From Cyclobacteriaceae bacterium (GTDB taxonomy: Bacteria > Bacteroidota > Bacteroidia > Cytophagales > Cyclobacteriaceae), in NCBI GenBank assembly GCA_016787645.1, contig JAEUUF010000019.1, positions 173,088 to 237,087 on the forward strand: 64,000 nt of DNA. The letters are read 5' to 3'. A model generated the notes under the pieces. It worked only from the letters and a program-made list of their open reading frames with translations, made no database searches and was not told where the DNA came from. This document shows positions 44,761 through 52,367 of this stretch, piece after piece. Position 1 is the first letter of the stretch, and the number at the start of each line of letters is the position of its first letter. The position numbers and the translations under genes are program-made.

Positions 44761-45876
44761 TTAATTCACATCCACTCCCTTTTCCAGCTTCTCGATCATC
44801 GCCGTGATATTGGCTTTGGCAGCCGCATCATTGCCCACGTGCTCCAGGCCGGATTTCATCAGGGAGATCGCTTTCTTGTAATCACCCATTGCCGAATAAG
44901 CGCGGCCGAGTCCCACATGGGTATAATAATCTTCCGGGTGCTTTTCATAGTTCATCTTGAAAACTTGCAGCGCCTCCTTGTTCATTTTCTGGCCCAGGAG
45001 TTGCCGGGCATAAAAGTGCACGTCACGCGACGTGCCCATCGGCAAGGCTTCATTCATAATTTGTTTGGCCTCTTCGTGGCGATTCATCTTGTTGAGTACC
45101 GCGGCTTTGGCCAACAGTGTGCGGAAATTCTTCTCGCCCATTACCCGCATGGAAATGGCCCGGTCAGCCCACGCCAGCGCCTGGTCAAGTTCGTAGTTGT
45201 TGTCCACACACCAGTAGACACCCACCAGGATGTCCTCATATCCACGCGTGGTGCGGTAGCTGCTCCGGAATTCCGCCATTTGCAAACCTTTGGTGTCCGC
45301 TTCTACCTTGAAGGGAAAGCGTCGCTTTTCCCAACTCATGGCAATCGTCACCGAATTATCCGTCTCATCGGAAAAATCGTATTTCAACCATTCGACGGAT
45401 TCCGGAAGGTTCTGGTGTTTCACCGTTACCCGCAGGGCGTCTTGTGTTTCATCATAATAGAAGCTTCCCCAGGAGTTATTGATCTTATTAAAGATGAGGG
45501 TGCTCTCCGTTTCGCCCAAAGCGATAAAGAACCCGTATTTGCCCGCTGGTAGTGGCTTTCCTTCTATGGTCACCGGGTGAGAAAATGAAATCGTGGTATT
45601 CTCATTGGCGCCGGCTCGCCAGGGAGCGCCATTCGTGGTGCCATGGCCGAGGTCCACAAATCCATAATGGGCCACACCCGTTCCATAGATCTTCCCTTCC
45701 CTGCCCTTTACGCCTGGCCTGTTATAACTAATGTCGATTTTGACTACACCAAGTTGTTCGCCGACCCAAGCCCGCTTATTGCCTCCATAGGGTTCACGGC
45801 TGACCGGCATGATTTGCGATAGGGACTCGCTTACGGTAAAAGCAAGCACCACCATAGTAAGTAACTGTCTATTCAT
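44761..45876 (-). CDS. DUF2911 protein with TPR-like C-terminus
   Basis: A 371-residue exported protein (signal MNRQLLTMVVLAFTVSESLSQ). Residues 25-190 are the DUF2911 domain: VKIDISYNRPGVKGREGKIYG, GAPWRAGANENTTISFSHPVTIEGKPLPAGKYGFFIAL, STLIFNKINNSWGSFYYDE and RVTVKHQNLPESVEWLKYDF. This domain is common in Cytophagales and of unknown function. The remaining part is helical with tetratricopeptide-like repeats (DYYTHVGLGRAYSAMGDYKKAISLMKSGLEHVG). Divergently arranged from the alcohol dehydrogenase across a 328-nt region with palindromes. Confidence 0.88.
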   Translation of the reverse strand: MNRQLLTMVVLAFTVSESLSQIMPVSREPYGGNKRAWVGEQLGVVKIDISYNRPGVKGREGKIYGTGVAHYGFVDLGHGTTNGAPWRAGANENTTISFSHPVTIEGKPLPAGKYGFFIALGETESTLIFNKINNSWGSFYYDETQDALRVTVKHQNLPESVEWLKYDFSDETDNSVTIAMSWEKRRFPFKVEADTKGLQMAEFRSSYRTTRGYEDILVGVYWCVDNNYELDQALAWADRAISMRVMGEKNFRTLLAKAAVLNKMNRHEEAKQIMNEALPMGTSRDVHFYARQLLGQKMNKEALQVFKMNYEKHPEDYYTHVGLGRAYSAMGDYKKAISLMKSGLEHVGNDAAAKANITAMIEKLEKGVDVN

Positions 45877-45975
45877 ACGTGCGAGGGGTTTATCTTCATC
45901 CCCTCAACGAACCTGGAACACAAGGGGATGAATTGTTGTAGTTTTTACCGTTTCCGGGGGTAGGTAAAACGGGTG

Positions 45976-45997
45976 TCCTACACCTATAGATGTAGGA
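45976..45997. promoter_or_regulatory. 22-bp palindrome, candidate operator 1
   Basis: TCCTACACCTATAGATGTAGGA is its own reverse complement except for two positions. It sits in the divergent DUF2911/alcohol-dehydrogenase region, about 100 nt upstream of the DUF2911 gene start and 208 nt upstream of the dehydrogenase start. Confidence 0.55.
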
Positions 45998-46061
45998 GAG
46001 TGATCAAATTAGGAGATGGCTAGTCCTGAAAACCAGTCATTGACCATTCTGGTAACCCAGT

Positions 46062-46091
46062 AGTGTCCTATACTTATAAGTGTAGGACACT
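46062..46091. promoter_or_regulatory. 30-bp palindrome, candidate operator 2
   Basis: Left arm AGTGTCCTATACTTA and right arm TAAGTGTAGGACACT are near-perfect inverted repeats sharing the core TCCTAnAC...GTAGGA with the palindrome at 45976. The centres are 90 bp apart. A short heptamer-like run (ACTGACT, ACTGACT) overlaps and follows its right edge at 46089-46102. The rest of 45877-46204 shows no gene. Confidence 0.55.
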
Positions 46092-46169
46092 GACTACTGA
46101 CTGGCGGCTACTGGCGGGCTGATTGGGGGTGCACAGGGAAAACTAGGCATAGCTGTCCTTTCACCTTCT

Positions 46170-46177
46170 TATATTTG
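46170..46177 (+). promoter_or_regulatory. -7 element TATATTTG of alcohol dehydrogenase
   Basis: Perfect TAnnTTTG match, 27 nt before the ATG at 46205, giving an ordinary leader of about 20 nt. It lies 78 nt downstream of the second palindrome. Confidence 0.55.
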
Positions 46178-46204
46178 ACTAAAGGCCATTTCCAGCCAAT
46201 CACC

Positions 46205-47239
46205 ATGAATGCCTGGCAGCTTCAAAGAACATCCGATCTTAGCAAGGAGATTCGGCCGCTGGTGAGAGTTGATGTGCCTGTCCCGCTGCCTGGCCCACAT
46301 CAATTACTCATACAAGTATCCTGTTGCGGCATTTGCCATACTGAACTCGATGAAATTGAGGGACGTACTCCACCGCCCTCTTACCCGGTAATTCCCGGCC
46401 ACCAGGTGGTGGGACGTGTGCACGAAATGGGTCCCGGCGTGAGCCGATTCCATGTTGGGGACCGCGTGGGTGTCGCCTGGATATTTTCCGCTTGCGGAAA
46501 GTGCGAGTACTGTCTGCGTGGCCAGGAAAATCTCTGTTCCGAATTCAAAGCCACCGGGCGGGATGCCGATGGCGGGTATGCAGAATTTATGGTTGTGCCG
46601 GAAAAGTTTGCCTCTACCATTCCATCCGTCTTCTCCGATACCGAAGCCGCACCACTCTTGTGCGCCGGTGCAATTGGATATCGATCACTGAAGTTGACGC
46701 AACTCCATGACGGCGAAGTGCTCGGGCTCACGGGGTTTGGGGCTTCCGCTCACCTTGTGCTGAAAATGGCCCGCCACATTTATCCCCATTCGAAAATTCT
46801 AGTCTTTGCGCGGAGCCGTGAGGAACAGGAGTTTGCCCGTTCATTGGGTGCCTACTGGGCGGGTGGCACTGCAGATCAGCCACCCTGCCACGCGCATGCC
46901 ATCATCGACACCACCCCGGCTTGGTTGCCCATCGTAAATGCCCTGTCCTGTCTCCATCCAGGTGGCCGCCTGGTGATCAACGCTATTCGGAAAGAGTCGA
47001 GCGACAAGGAAGCGTTGCTCAACCTGGATTATCCTCAGCACCTGTGGATGGAGAAGGAGATCAAAAGTGTGGCCAACATTACGGTGTCCGATGTCAGGGA
47101 ATTCCTGGATCTTGCCGCCGCGGCTACTATTCGGCCTAAAGTGGAACTGTACCCATTCGAGAAAGCTAACGAGGCCCTGATCGAATTGAAGCAGCGCCAT
47201 GTGACGGGTGCGAAAGTGCTCGTGGTAAAGGAAGATTAG
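46205..47239 (+). CDS. Zinc-dependent alcohol dehydrogenase (MDR family)
   Basis: A 344-residue medium-chain dehydrogenase. The catalytic zinc region is SCCGICHTELDEIEGR and GHQVVGRV; the structural zinc motif is C97-GKC-EYC-LRGQENLC (four cysteines). The Rossmann fold has LGLTGFGASAHLVLKMAR, where the usual GxGxxG reads GFGASA. The family oxidises or reduces primary alcohols and aldehydes with NAD(P). The ATG at 46205 is favoured over a TTG at 46175, which would overlap the promoter element. Palindromic sites upstream suggest specific control. A strong hairpin follows. Confidence 0.9.
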   Translation: MNAWQLQRTSDLSKEIRPLVRVDVPVPLPGPHQLLIQVSCCGICHTELDEIEGRTPPPSYPVIPGHQVVGRVHEMGPGVSRFHVGDRVGVAWIFSACGKCEYCLRGQENLCSEFKATGRDADGGYAEFMVVPEKFASTIPSVFSDTEAAPLLCAGAIGYRSLKLTQLHDGEVLGLTGFGASAHLVLKMARHIYPHSKILVFARSREEQEFARSLGAYWAGGTADQPPCHAHAIIDTTPAWLPIVNALSCLHPGGRLVINAIRKESSDKEALLNLDYPQHLWMEKEIKSVANITVSDVREFLDLAAAATIRPKVELYPFEKANEALIELKQRHVTGAKVLVVKED

Positions 47240-47266
47240 GATGGATTGCCTGTTGATTTCCGTGTT

Positions 47267-47296
47267 TTGCGAAAAGCAGAAGGAGCTCTTTCGCAA
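47267..47296 (+). terminator. Strong hairpin after alcohol dehydrogenase
   Basis: TTGCGAAA at 47267-47274 pairs perfectly with TTTCGCAA at 47289-47296; the stem is extended by AGC/GCT with one bulge. It lies 28 nt after the stop. A second small stem, ATTTCTG/CAGAAAT, is at 47298-47318. Either a terminator or part of the leader of the REC-CRP gene. Confidence 0.5.
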
Positions 47297-47427
47297 CATT
47301 TCTGTCCTAAGCAGAAATCGCTGATGTAAGTCACCCCCATTCCTGATCCTTCTCATTCTCCCAATTGTCCTTGTAGGGTAGGTTGCTTGCCCTGCTGAAT
47401 AGGCAGGTGTGCCACGGTGGCAGCCTT

Positions 47428-48483
47428 ATGAACCCTCACATCCTGGTGATCGACGACAATGCGGAGATGGCTGACAATATTGCCAGCATCCTCCAGCTTG
47501 CCCGATACCGCGTCACCCTCGCCCTCAACGGAAAAGAAGGGGTTCGCATCGCCTCCCGCCTCCACCCCGACCTGGTCATTTGTGATATCCTGATGCCTGA
47601 ACTGGACGGATATGGCGTGTTCCATATTCTCCGCTCCGATCCGGAAACGGCCGACATTCCCATCATCTTCCTCAGTGCAAAATCTTCCCTGCAGGACATG
47701 CGCGAAGGCATGAACCTGGGCGCGGATGATTACCTGACCAAACCATTCGAAACCAACGACCTGCTGAGGGCCGTTGAAGTGCGCCTGAGAAAGCACGGCG
47801 TGCCCAGTACCGTAGTAAACTCAGCGGAAGGTGTAGCGGAGTTCTTCAGCAAGGCCAGGGAAATGAAAGAGTTTGAAAAGTTGTCTGAAAACCGTCCCGT
47901 ACGAACCTTCCACAAGAAGGACGTCATTTTCATGGAAGGCCAGGTGCCCAACGAGCTCTACTATATTGAAAAAGGTGCCGTCAAAACCTATAAGGTAAAT
48001 GAGGAGGGGAAGGAACTCATTACCGCCATTCATCATGAAGGTGACTTCCTGGGGTACCTCCCCTTGCTCGAAGAATCCTCTTGCAACGAAACAGCGGAAG
48101 CCCTGGAATCTTCCCGCATCATGCTCATTCCCAAGACCGACTTCATCCACCTGATTTACAACAGCAAGGAAGTAGCGCACAAGTTCATCAAGATGCTCTC
48201 CAACAACCTCGACGAAGTGGAGAACCGGCTGATGACCCTGGCGTATCAGTCCGTTCGAAAGCGCGTTGCCGGCGAATTACTGCGTGCCCTTACTTCCACC
48301 TCGGCATCCCATGGCGAATTGATTACCGTTTCGCGTCGCGACCTGGCCAATATTGTGGGTACCGCTACGGAATCGCTCAACCGGACGCTATCCGATTTCC
48401 GTGATGAGGGACTGATCGACATGCATCACGAAGGGATTCGCATCCTGAACAAGCCAGGATTGGAGCGGCTGATGCACGCTTAA
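47428..48483 (+). CDS. Response regulator fused to CRP/FNR-type transcription factor
   Basis: A 351-residue regulator joining an N-terminal receiver domain (phosphoacceptor D53 in ICDILMPELDGYG, switch Lys in LTKPF) to a cyclic-nucleotide-binding fold (FHKKDVIFMEGQVPNELYYIEKGAVKTYKVNEEGKE) and a Crp-type winged helix (ITVSRRDLANIVGTATESLNRTLSDFRDEGLI). So phosphorylation, not only a small ligand, should control it. No histidine kinase gene is adjacent. The start at 47428 begins directly at the receiver domain. Such fusions are known in Bacteroidota; the target genes and partner kinase are unknown. Fifteen nt after its stop begins the first copy of the 166-bp repeat. Confidence 0.92.
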   Translation: MNPHILVIDDNAEMADNIASILQLARYRVTLALNGKEGVRIASRLHPDLVICDILMPELDGYGVFHILRSDPETADIPIIFLSAKSSLQDMREGMNLGADDYLTKPFETNDLLRAVEVRLRKHGVPSTVVNSAEGVAEFFSKAREMKEFEKLSENRPVRTFHKKDVIFMEGQVPNELYYIEKGAVKTYKVNEEGKELITAIHHEGDFLGYLPLLEESSCNETAEALESSRIMLIPKTDFIHLIYNSKEVAHKFIKMLSNNLDEVENRLMTLAYQSVRKRVAGELLRALTSTSASHGELITVSRRDLANIVGTATESLNRTLSDFRDEGLIDMHHEGIRILNKPGLERLMHA

Positions 48484-48497
48484 CCCAAATCCAACCG

Positions 48498-48663
48498 TGT
48501 CTTCGCGGTTCCACGAAGGAGGATACCGCGAACCTCTCACGTTCGATGAAATGCCAAACCTTCCACTCAGCAGTCTATCGATTTCGTGCGTCTGGAAAGT
48601 AAGCAGCAGTAAATCGAGTGCCTGGCTCGCGGTATTCGGTGAGACACCGAAACCGCGAAGACA
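48498..48663 (+). repeat. 166-bp MITE-like repeat, copy 1
   Basis: Bounded by perfect 13-bp terminal inverted repeats, TGTCTTCGCGGTT and AACCGCGAAGACA. The interior contains further hairpins, e.g. TTCGGTG-AGA-CACCGAA and CGAG-TGCCTGG-CTCG. A second copy, differing by three positions, lies at 49080-49246 in the same orientation. The two enclose the GIY-YIG gene. No clear target-site duplication is seen. Confidence 0.85.
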
Positions 48664-48736
48664 TTTTCCAAACAGTCATGAATTCAATACAACCCTAAAT
48701 AACTAAAGGGTATGATCCGTTTTCGATATTTCCAGT

Positions 48737-49057
48737 ATGAGAAAAACTTACTCAGTGTACATCCTAACCAATTGGAAGCACACTGTTTTCTATACTGGTA
48801 TAACAAATAATTTAGTTCGGAGAGTATTTGAACATAAAGTGAAACTCAATGAAGGATTCACCTCCAAGTATAATTGTAATCAATTAGTCTACTTTGAAGA
48901 GTTTGGATATGTATGGGACGCCATTCATCGCGAAAAGCAACTCAAAAAGTACAAGCGAGAATGGAAGAAAAATCTGATAAATTCCATTAATCCAGATTGG
49001 AAGGATCTGAGCGATGGGTGGTACGACCCCAGGGAATTTGAGACATTTCTGAAATAG
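48737..49057 (+). CDS. GIY-YIG nuclease family protein flanked by 166-bp repeats
   Basis: A 106-residue GIY-YIG protein: YSVYILTNWKHTVFYTGITNNLVRRVFEHKVKLNEGFTSKY gives the VYI/YTG strands, the Arg-containing helix and the conserved Asn; VYFEEFGYVWDAIHREKQLKKYKREWKKNLI gives the Glu and the basic helix. The family includes homing endonucleases and UvrC-like domains, but these small chromosomal members are of unknown role. Its codons are markedly AT-rich compared with neighbours. It is framed by two repeats 74 nt upstream and 22 nt downstream, indicating acquisition as a unit. A second unrelated-in-context GIY-YIG gene in this window is also framed by duplicated sequence. Confidence 0.88.
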   Translation: MRKTYSVYILTNWKHTVFYTGITNNLVRRVFEHKVKLNEGFTSKYNCNQLVYFEEFGYVWDAIHREKQLKKYKREWKKNLINSINPDWKDLSDGWYDPREFETFLK

Positions 49058-49079
49058 GTTCGGCCACCCATAGGAACCA

Positions 49080-49246
49080 TGTCTTCGCGGTTCCGACGAA
49101 GGAGGATACCGCGAACCTCTCACGTTCGATGAAATGCCAAACCTTCCACTCAGCAGTCTATCGATTTCGTGCGCCTGGAAAGTAAGGAGCAGTAAATCGA
49201 GTGCCTGGCTCGCGGTATTCGGTGAGACACCGAAACCGCGAAGACA
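49080..49246 (+). repeat. 167-bp MITE-like repeat, copy 2
   Basis: Same sequence as 48498-48663 with one inserted base (TTCCGACGAAGG versus TTCCACGAAGG) and two substitutions. It keeps the perfect TGTCTTCGCGGTT/AACCGCGAAGACA ends. It stops 5 nt before the 3' end of the minus-strand barrel gene. Confidence 0.85.
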
Positions 49247-49251
49247 GCCGT

Positions 49252-50418
49252 TCAGAAACTCCACTTAAACCGGATAAACCCACGATAAACCACCGGTTGT
49301 ACGGTCTTTTGCTGTTCGGCATAAAACGCCTGCCAGAACACATCTACATCCATGTTGGTGCCCAGGCTGTAGCGGAGCGACGGCAGAACGATCACCAGGT
49401 TGGTGCCCGGTGAGTAAATCGTAGTCAGGGTGGCCCGAAGGAGCGGAGTAAACTCCTTCATGACCGTTACCACTGCGTTGTACTTGGTAGGCATTAGGTT
49501 GCGCGGTGAAAGCTGGAAGGAATACAGCCCCCACGTATCGATAGGTGAATTGAGCCCGGCGCTGTTCAACAGGAATCCCGCATTGGCATACCAGCCCTTG
49601 GAAAACATGTAATCCCACTCCACCGACACGTTTACCTGTGCAGCTGTGTCCTGGTGGGCCGCAAAATATTGTGCCTCACCTTTGAAGCCTGCGTCCCCGA
49701 TGCTCCCCGACCAGCCTGTACCAGCTGTGAAGACTTCATGATACAATCCTCCGGTAAACTGAAAGTCATAATTCCAGTGGTTGGTCGTATACCGCACCGA
49801 GGCAACACTCTTATAACTTGCCTCGGCCGCCGCGCCGGCAAACTCCAGGTTGGAAAAGTCCGACAAATGGAAGATCACTTTCGCAGCGTCCCGGCCGGGA
49901 CGCTCCTCATAATCGAAGTCCAGAAAATTGTAGGTATTGAAAATGTCATTGGGATTCCACACGGTGGAAATTCCCCAATTGATGCGCTGGCGCCCCAACC
50001 GGGCCTCCCACTTCGGCGCCCGGTATTCCATCCAAAGTCGGTCCACCGTGGTGTGCATTACTGCACTCTCTGTCTGGAACCAGATATACTGCATGTTGGC
50101 GGCCTCGTTCCGGTTGCGCAATCCGGTTGAAAAATTCGGTGTCAGCCTAACCTCTTCGCCCCAAAACAATCGCGTCCTGAATTCGGCCGCCGCCGTAAAG
50201 CGCGAAGAGGGCATGAACCGAACATTCACACGATTATGGAGCAAGTTACCCGTCACCAGGCTGTCGGGGTTCCTGGCATACGTGACCGTCTGCATATCCT
50301 TTACATAGCCCCTTACCTCCCACACTTTCTGCACGGCGGTCGTGTCATCGTCCTGAGCCTGGGCAGGTACGATAGCCGCACAGGCACTCAGGAATCCGAT
50401 GAACAACCAAGATCGCAT
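49252..50418 (-). CDS. Outer-membrane beta-barrel protein of export operon (DUF1302-like)
   Basis: A 388-residue protein with a Sec signal (MRSWLFIGFLSACAAIVPAQAQ) and alternating aromatic beta strands throughout, ending in FRFKWSF-like FIRFKWSF, the terminal Phe signal of outer-membrane barrels. The segment EARLGRQRINWGISTVWNPNDIFN resembles the DUF1302 signature. It is the last gene of a five-gene minus-strand operon (LolA-like, two FtsX permeases, ATPase, barrel) with gaps of only 2-16 nt, so it is probably the outer-membrane receptor or channel for what the ABC system extracts. The cargo is unknown. Confidence 0.8.
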   Translation of the reverse strand: MRSWLFIGFLSACAAIVPAQAQDDDTTAVQKVWEVRGYVKDMQTVTYARNPDSLVTGNLLHNRVNVRFMPSSRFTAAAEFRTRLFWGEEVRLTPNFSTGLRNRNEAANMQYIWFQTESAVMHTTVDRLWMEYRAPKWEARLGRQRINWGISTVWNPNDIFNTYNFLDFDYEERPGRDAAKVIFHLSDFSNLEFAGAAAEASYKSVASVRYTTNHWNYDFQFTGGLYHEVFTAGTGWSGSIGDAGFKGEAQYFAAHQDTAAQVNVSVEWDYMFSKGWYANAGFLLNSAGLNSPIDTWGLYSFQLSPRNLMPTKYNAVVTVMKEFTPLLRATLTTIYSPGTNLVIVLPSLRYSLGTNMDVDVFWQAFYAEQQKTVQPVVYRGFIRFKWSF

Positions 50419-50421
50419 AGA

Positions 50422-51132
50422 CTAGGGTGCTGCCTGGACGTGGACCGCGGCGGTATCGGAATGGACCTGGCCATCCACCAGCGTGATGACCCTTCTCGCC
50501 CGTTCGATCACACGGGCGTCGTGCGTGGAAAAGATGAACGTGATATTTTCCTCCTTGTTCAGCAGCGCCATGATGTCCAGCAGGTTGGCTGCTGACTTGC
50601 TGTCCAGGTTGGCGGTTGGTTCGTCGGCGAGGACAAACTTCGGTTTTGAAGCCAGCGCCCTGGCCACGGCCACGCGTTGCTGCTGGCCGCCGGAAAGTTT
50701 TGAGGGCCGCTCATTCATTTTGTCGGTCAGGCCAATCTGTTCGAAGAGCATGCGCACGCGGTTGTCTACCTCCTCCTTCTTTTCATGCTGCAATTGCATA
50801 ATCAACTCCACATTCTCCCGGGCTGTCAGAACAGGAATCAGATTAAAAGATTGAAATACAAAACCGATGTTTCTCAAGCGGAAGTCGATGAGCTGGTTCG
50901 GCGACAGCTTCGTGATATCAACATCATTAATCAAGATCGATCCGGAGTCAGGTCGGTCAAGGCCGCCAATGAGGTTCAGCAAAGTGGTTTTGCCCGACCC
51001 AGAGGGCCCAACCAGCGCCGTGAACTCGCCCCGCTCCAGGTGCAAGTGCACGTGGTTGACGGCGATCACAGGTATCGTGTCCGGGTTGAAGATCCTGCTG
51101 ATATCGTGGGCGTCGATGACCGTGTTGTTCAT
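50422..51132 (-). CDS. ABC transporter ATP-binding protein (LolD/MacB type)
   Basis: A 236-residue ATPase with Walker A GPSGSGKTTLLN, Q-loop VFQSFNL, signature LSGGQQQRVAVARAL, Walker B KFVLADEPTANLDS, and H-loop FSTHD. This LolD/MacB/FtsE subfamily couples ATP hydrolysis to mechanical work on FtsX-type permeases and not to substrate passage through the membrane. Genes on both sides in the same direction provide the two permeases and the outer-membrane part. It is 3 nt from the barrel gene. Confidence 0.94.
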   Translation of the reverse strand: MNNTVIDAHDISRIFNPDTIPVIAVNHVHLHLERGEFTALVGPSGSGKTTLLNLIGGLDRPDSGSILINDVDITKLSPNQLIDFRLRNIGFVFQSFNLIPVLTARENVELIMQLQHEKKEEVDNRVRMLFEQIGLTDKMNERPSKLSGGQQQRVAVARALASKPKFVLADEPTANLDSKSAANLLDIMALLNKEENITFIFSTHDARVIERARRVITLVDGQVHSDTAAVHVQAAP

Positions 51133-51148
51133 ACCTGTTTCATTTTAA

Positions 51149-52363
51149 CTATTGCCGCAGCGCATCGGCTGGCTGCAACTTGATCGCGCGTAAAGAGGGG
51201 AACAGCGCCGCTACAAGGGCTGTTCCTCCCACAATGGCCATTACCGTCGGAATGCTCCGCCACGGTATTTCCGGGTAGATCATCGTGCTGAAGCCGAAGC
51301 CCGACATGACCGCGTCCGAGAACGAAGAGATGTCAATACCTGCCTTGGAATAATAATCGACTGTAACGAGGGTAGCGAGAAATCCAACCGGCACACCCAC
51401 CAGGGTCAACAGGATGGTCTCCGTGAGGATCAATCGAAACACTTTCGGCCGATTCATTCCCAAGGCGGTGAGCATCCCGATTTCCCGGGTACGTTCGAGG
51501 ACAGCCATCAGCATAGTATTGATGATGCCGAACGCCAGCGCAATCATGATGATCACAATAATGATATACGAAAACTGGTCAACGGTGGTAACCATCAGGT
51601 CCGTTTCGGGCGAGCTCTCCCTCCATGTTTTCACATCCAGTTCGGGAAACAAGGTTTTTACTTCCCGACTGGCGGGTTCCACTTGTCGGTCATCGTTCAG
51701 CAGAATCGCGACTTCGTGACCTCCGTTACCAATGGCGAGGTATTCATTTAACGTGGCGTGGTTGACATAAACCTGGAGCTCATCGAGGGATGTATTGTTG
51801 CTTTGATAAATCCCGACCACCCGGAAAGCCCCGGCGGTAATATTCTGATCCCGATCGCTGAACGTGAGCACGATCTTCGATCCAAGCTTCAGTTTCATCT
51901 TCACTGCCAATTTGCGCCCGATCAGCACGGCATTTCGTTTGGCTGAATCCAGCGTGATTCCTTCCACGAGCTTTTTGCCCAACCCTGATACCCGATTCTC
52001 GTCTGAGGCCATCACACCCAGGATTTGTACCCCGGCACTACCCGTCGGTGTCGACAGCATACCCTGGGCCACCGAGCGCCAGGCGATGTACCGGACTGCC
52101 GGTACAGAACGAAGTTTCACCATCAGGGTATCACGCGATGGCAGGATAAACGAAGGATCATAATCTTCCTTGAACTGGGGATGATGCAACTGAAGATGGG
52201 CCACCTCCGCGTCGATTACAATTCGCACACGCGACTTCAACATGCCCTCATACAAGGCCAACACAAACACACCGGCGAACAAGCCCAGGGCCACGGAAGT
52301 CATGATCAGCAAGCTTCTCACTTTGTTTCTCCATATGTTGCGCCAGGCGAGAGTCAGGTTCAT
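51149..52363 (-). CDS. FtsX-type ABC permease, second of pair
   Basis: A 404-residue permease with an N-terminal helix (LTLAWRNIWRNKVRSLLIMTSVALGLFAGVFV), a large periplasmic MacB-PCD-like domain (about 45-260), then three helices and the C-terminal IKLQPADALRQ. The NKVRSLLIMTSVA and ALGMNRPKVFRLILTET motifs are typical of the MacB/LolC/LolE group. It differs enough from the neighbouring permease that the pair probably forms a heterodimer as in LolC/LolE. It precedes the ATPase gene by 16 nt. Confidence 0.9.
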   Translation of the reverse strand: MNLTLAWRNIWRNKVRSLLIMTSVALGLFAGVFVLALYEGMLKSRVRIVIDAEVAHLQLHHPQFKEDYDPSFILPSRDTLMVKLRSVPAVRYIAWRSVAQGMLSTPTGSAGVQILGVMASDENRVSGLGKKLVEGITLDSAKRNAVLIGRKLAVKMKLKLGSKIVLTFSDRDQNITAGAFRVVGIYQSNNTSLDELQVYVNHATLNEYLAIGNGGHEVAILLNDDRQVEPASREVKTLFPELDVKTWRESSPETDLMVTTVDQFSYIIIVIIMIALAFGIINTMLMAVLERTREIGMLTALGMNRPKVFRLILTETILLTLVGVPVGFLATLVTVDYYSKAGIDISSFSDAVMSGFGFSTMIYPEIPWRSIPTVMAIVGGTALVAALFPSLRAIKLQPADALRQ

Positions 52364-52367
52364 AGGA

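Noticed and set aside
44662-45552. 296-residue plus-strand open frame opposite the DUF2911 gene
   Set aside because: Antisense shadow; His- and Arg-rich composition typical of reversed coding strands.
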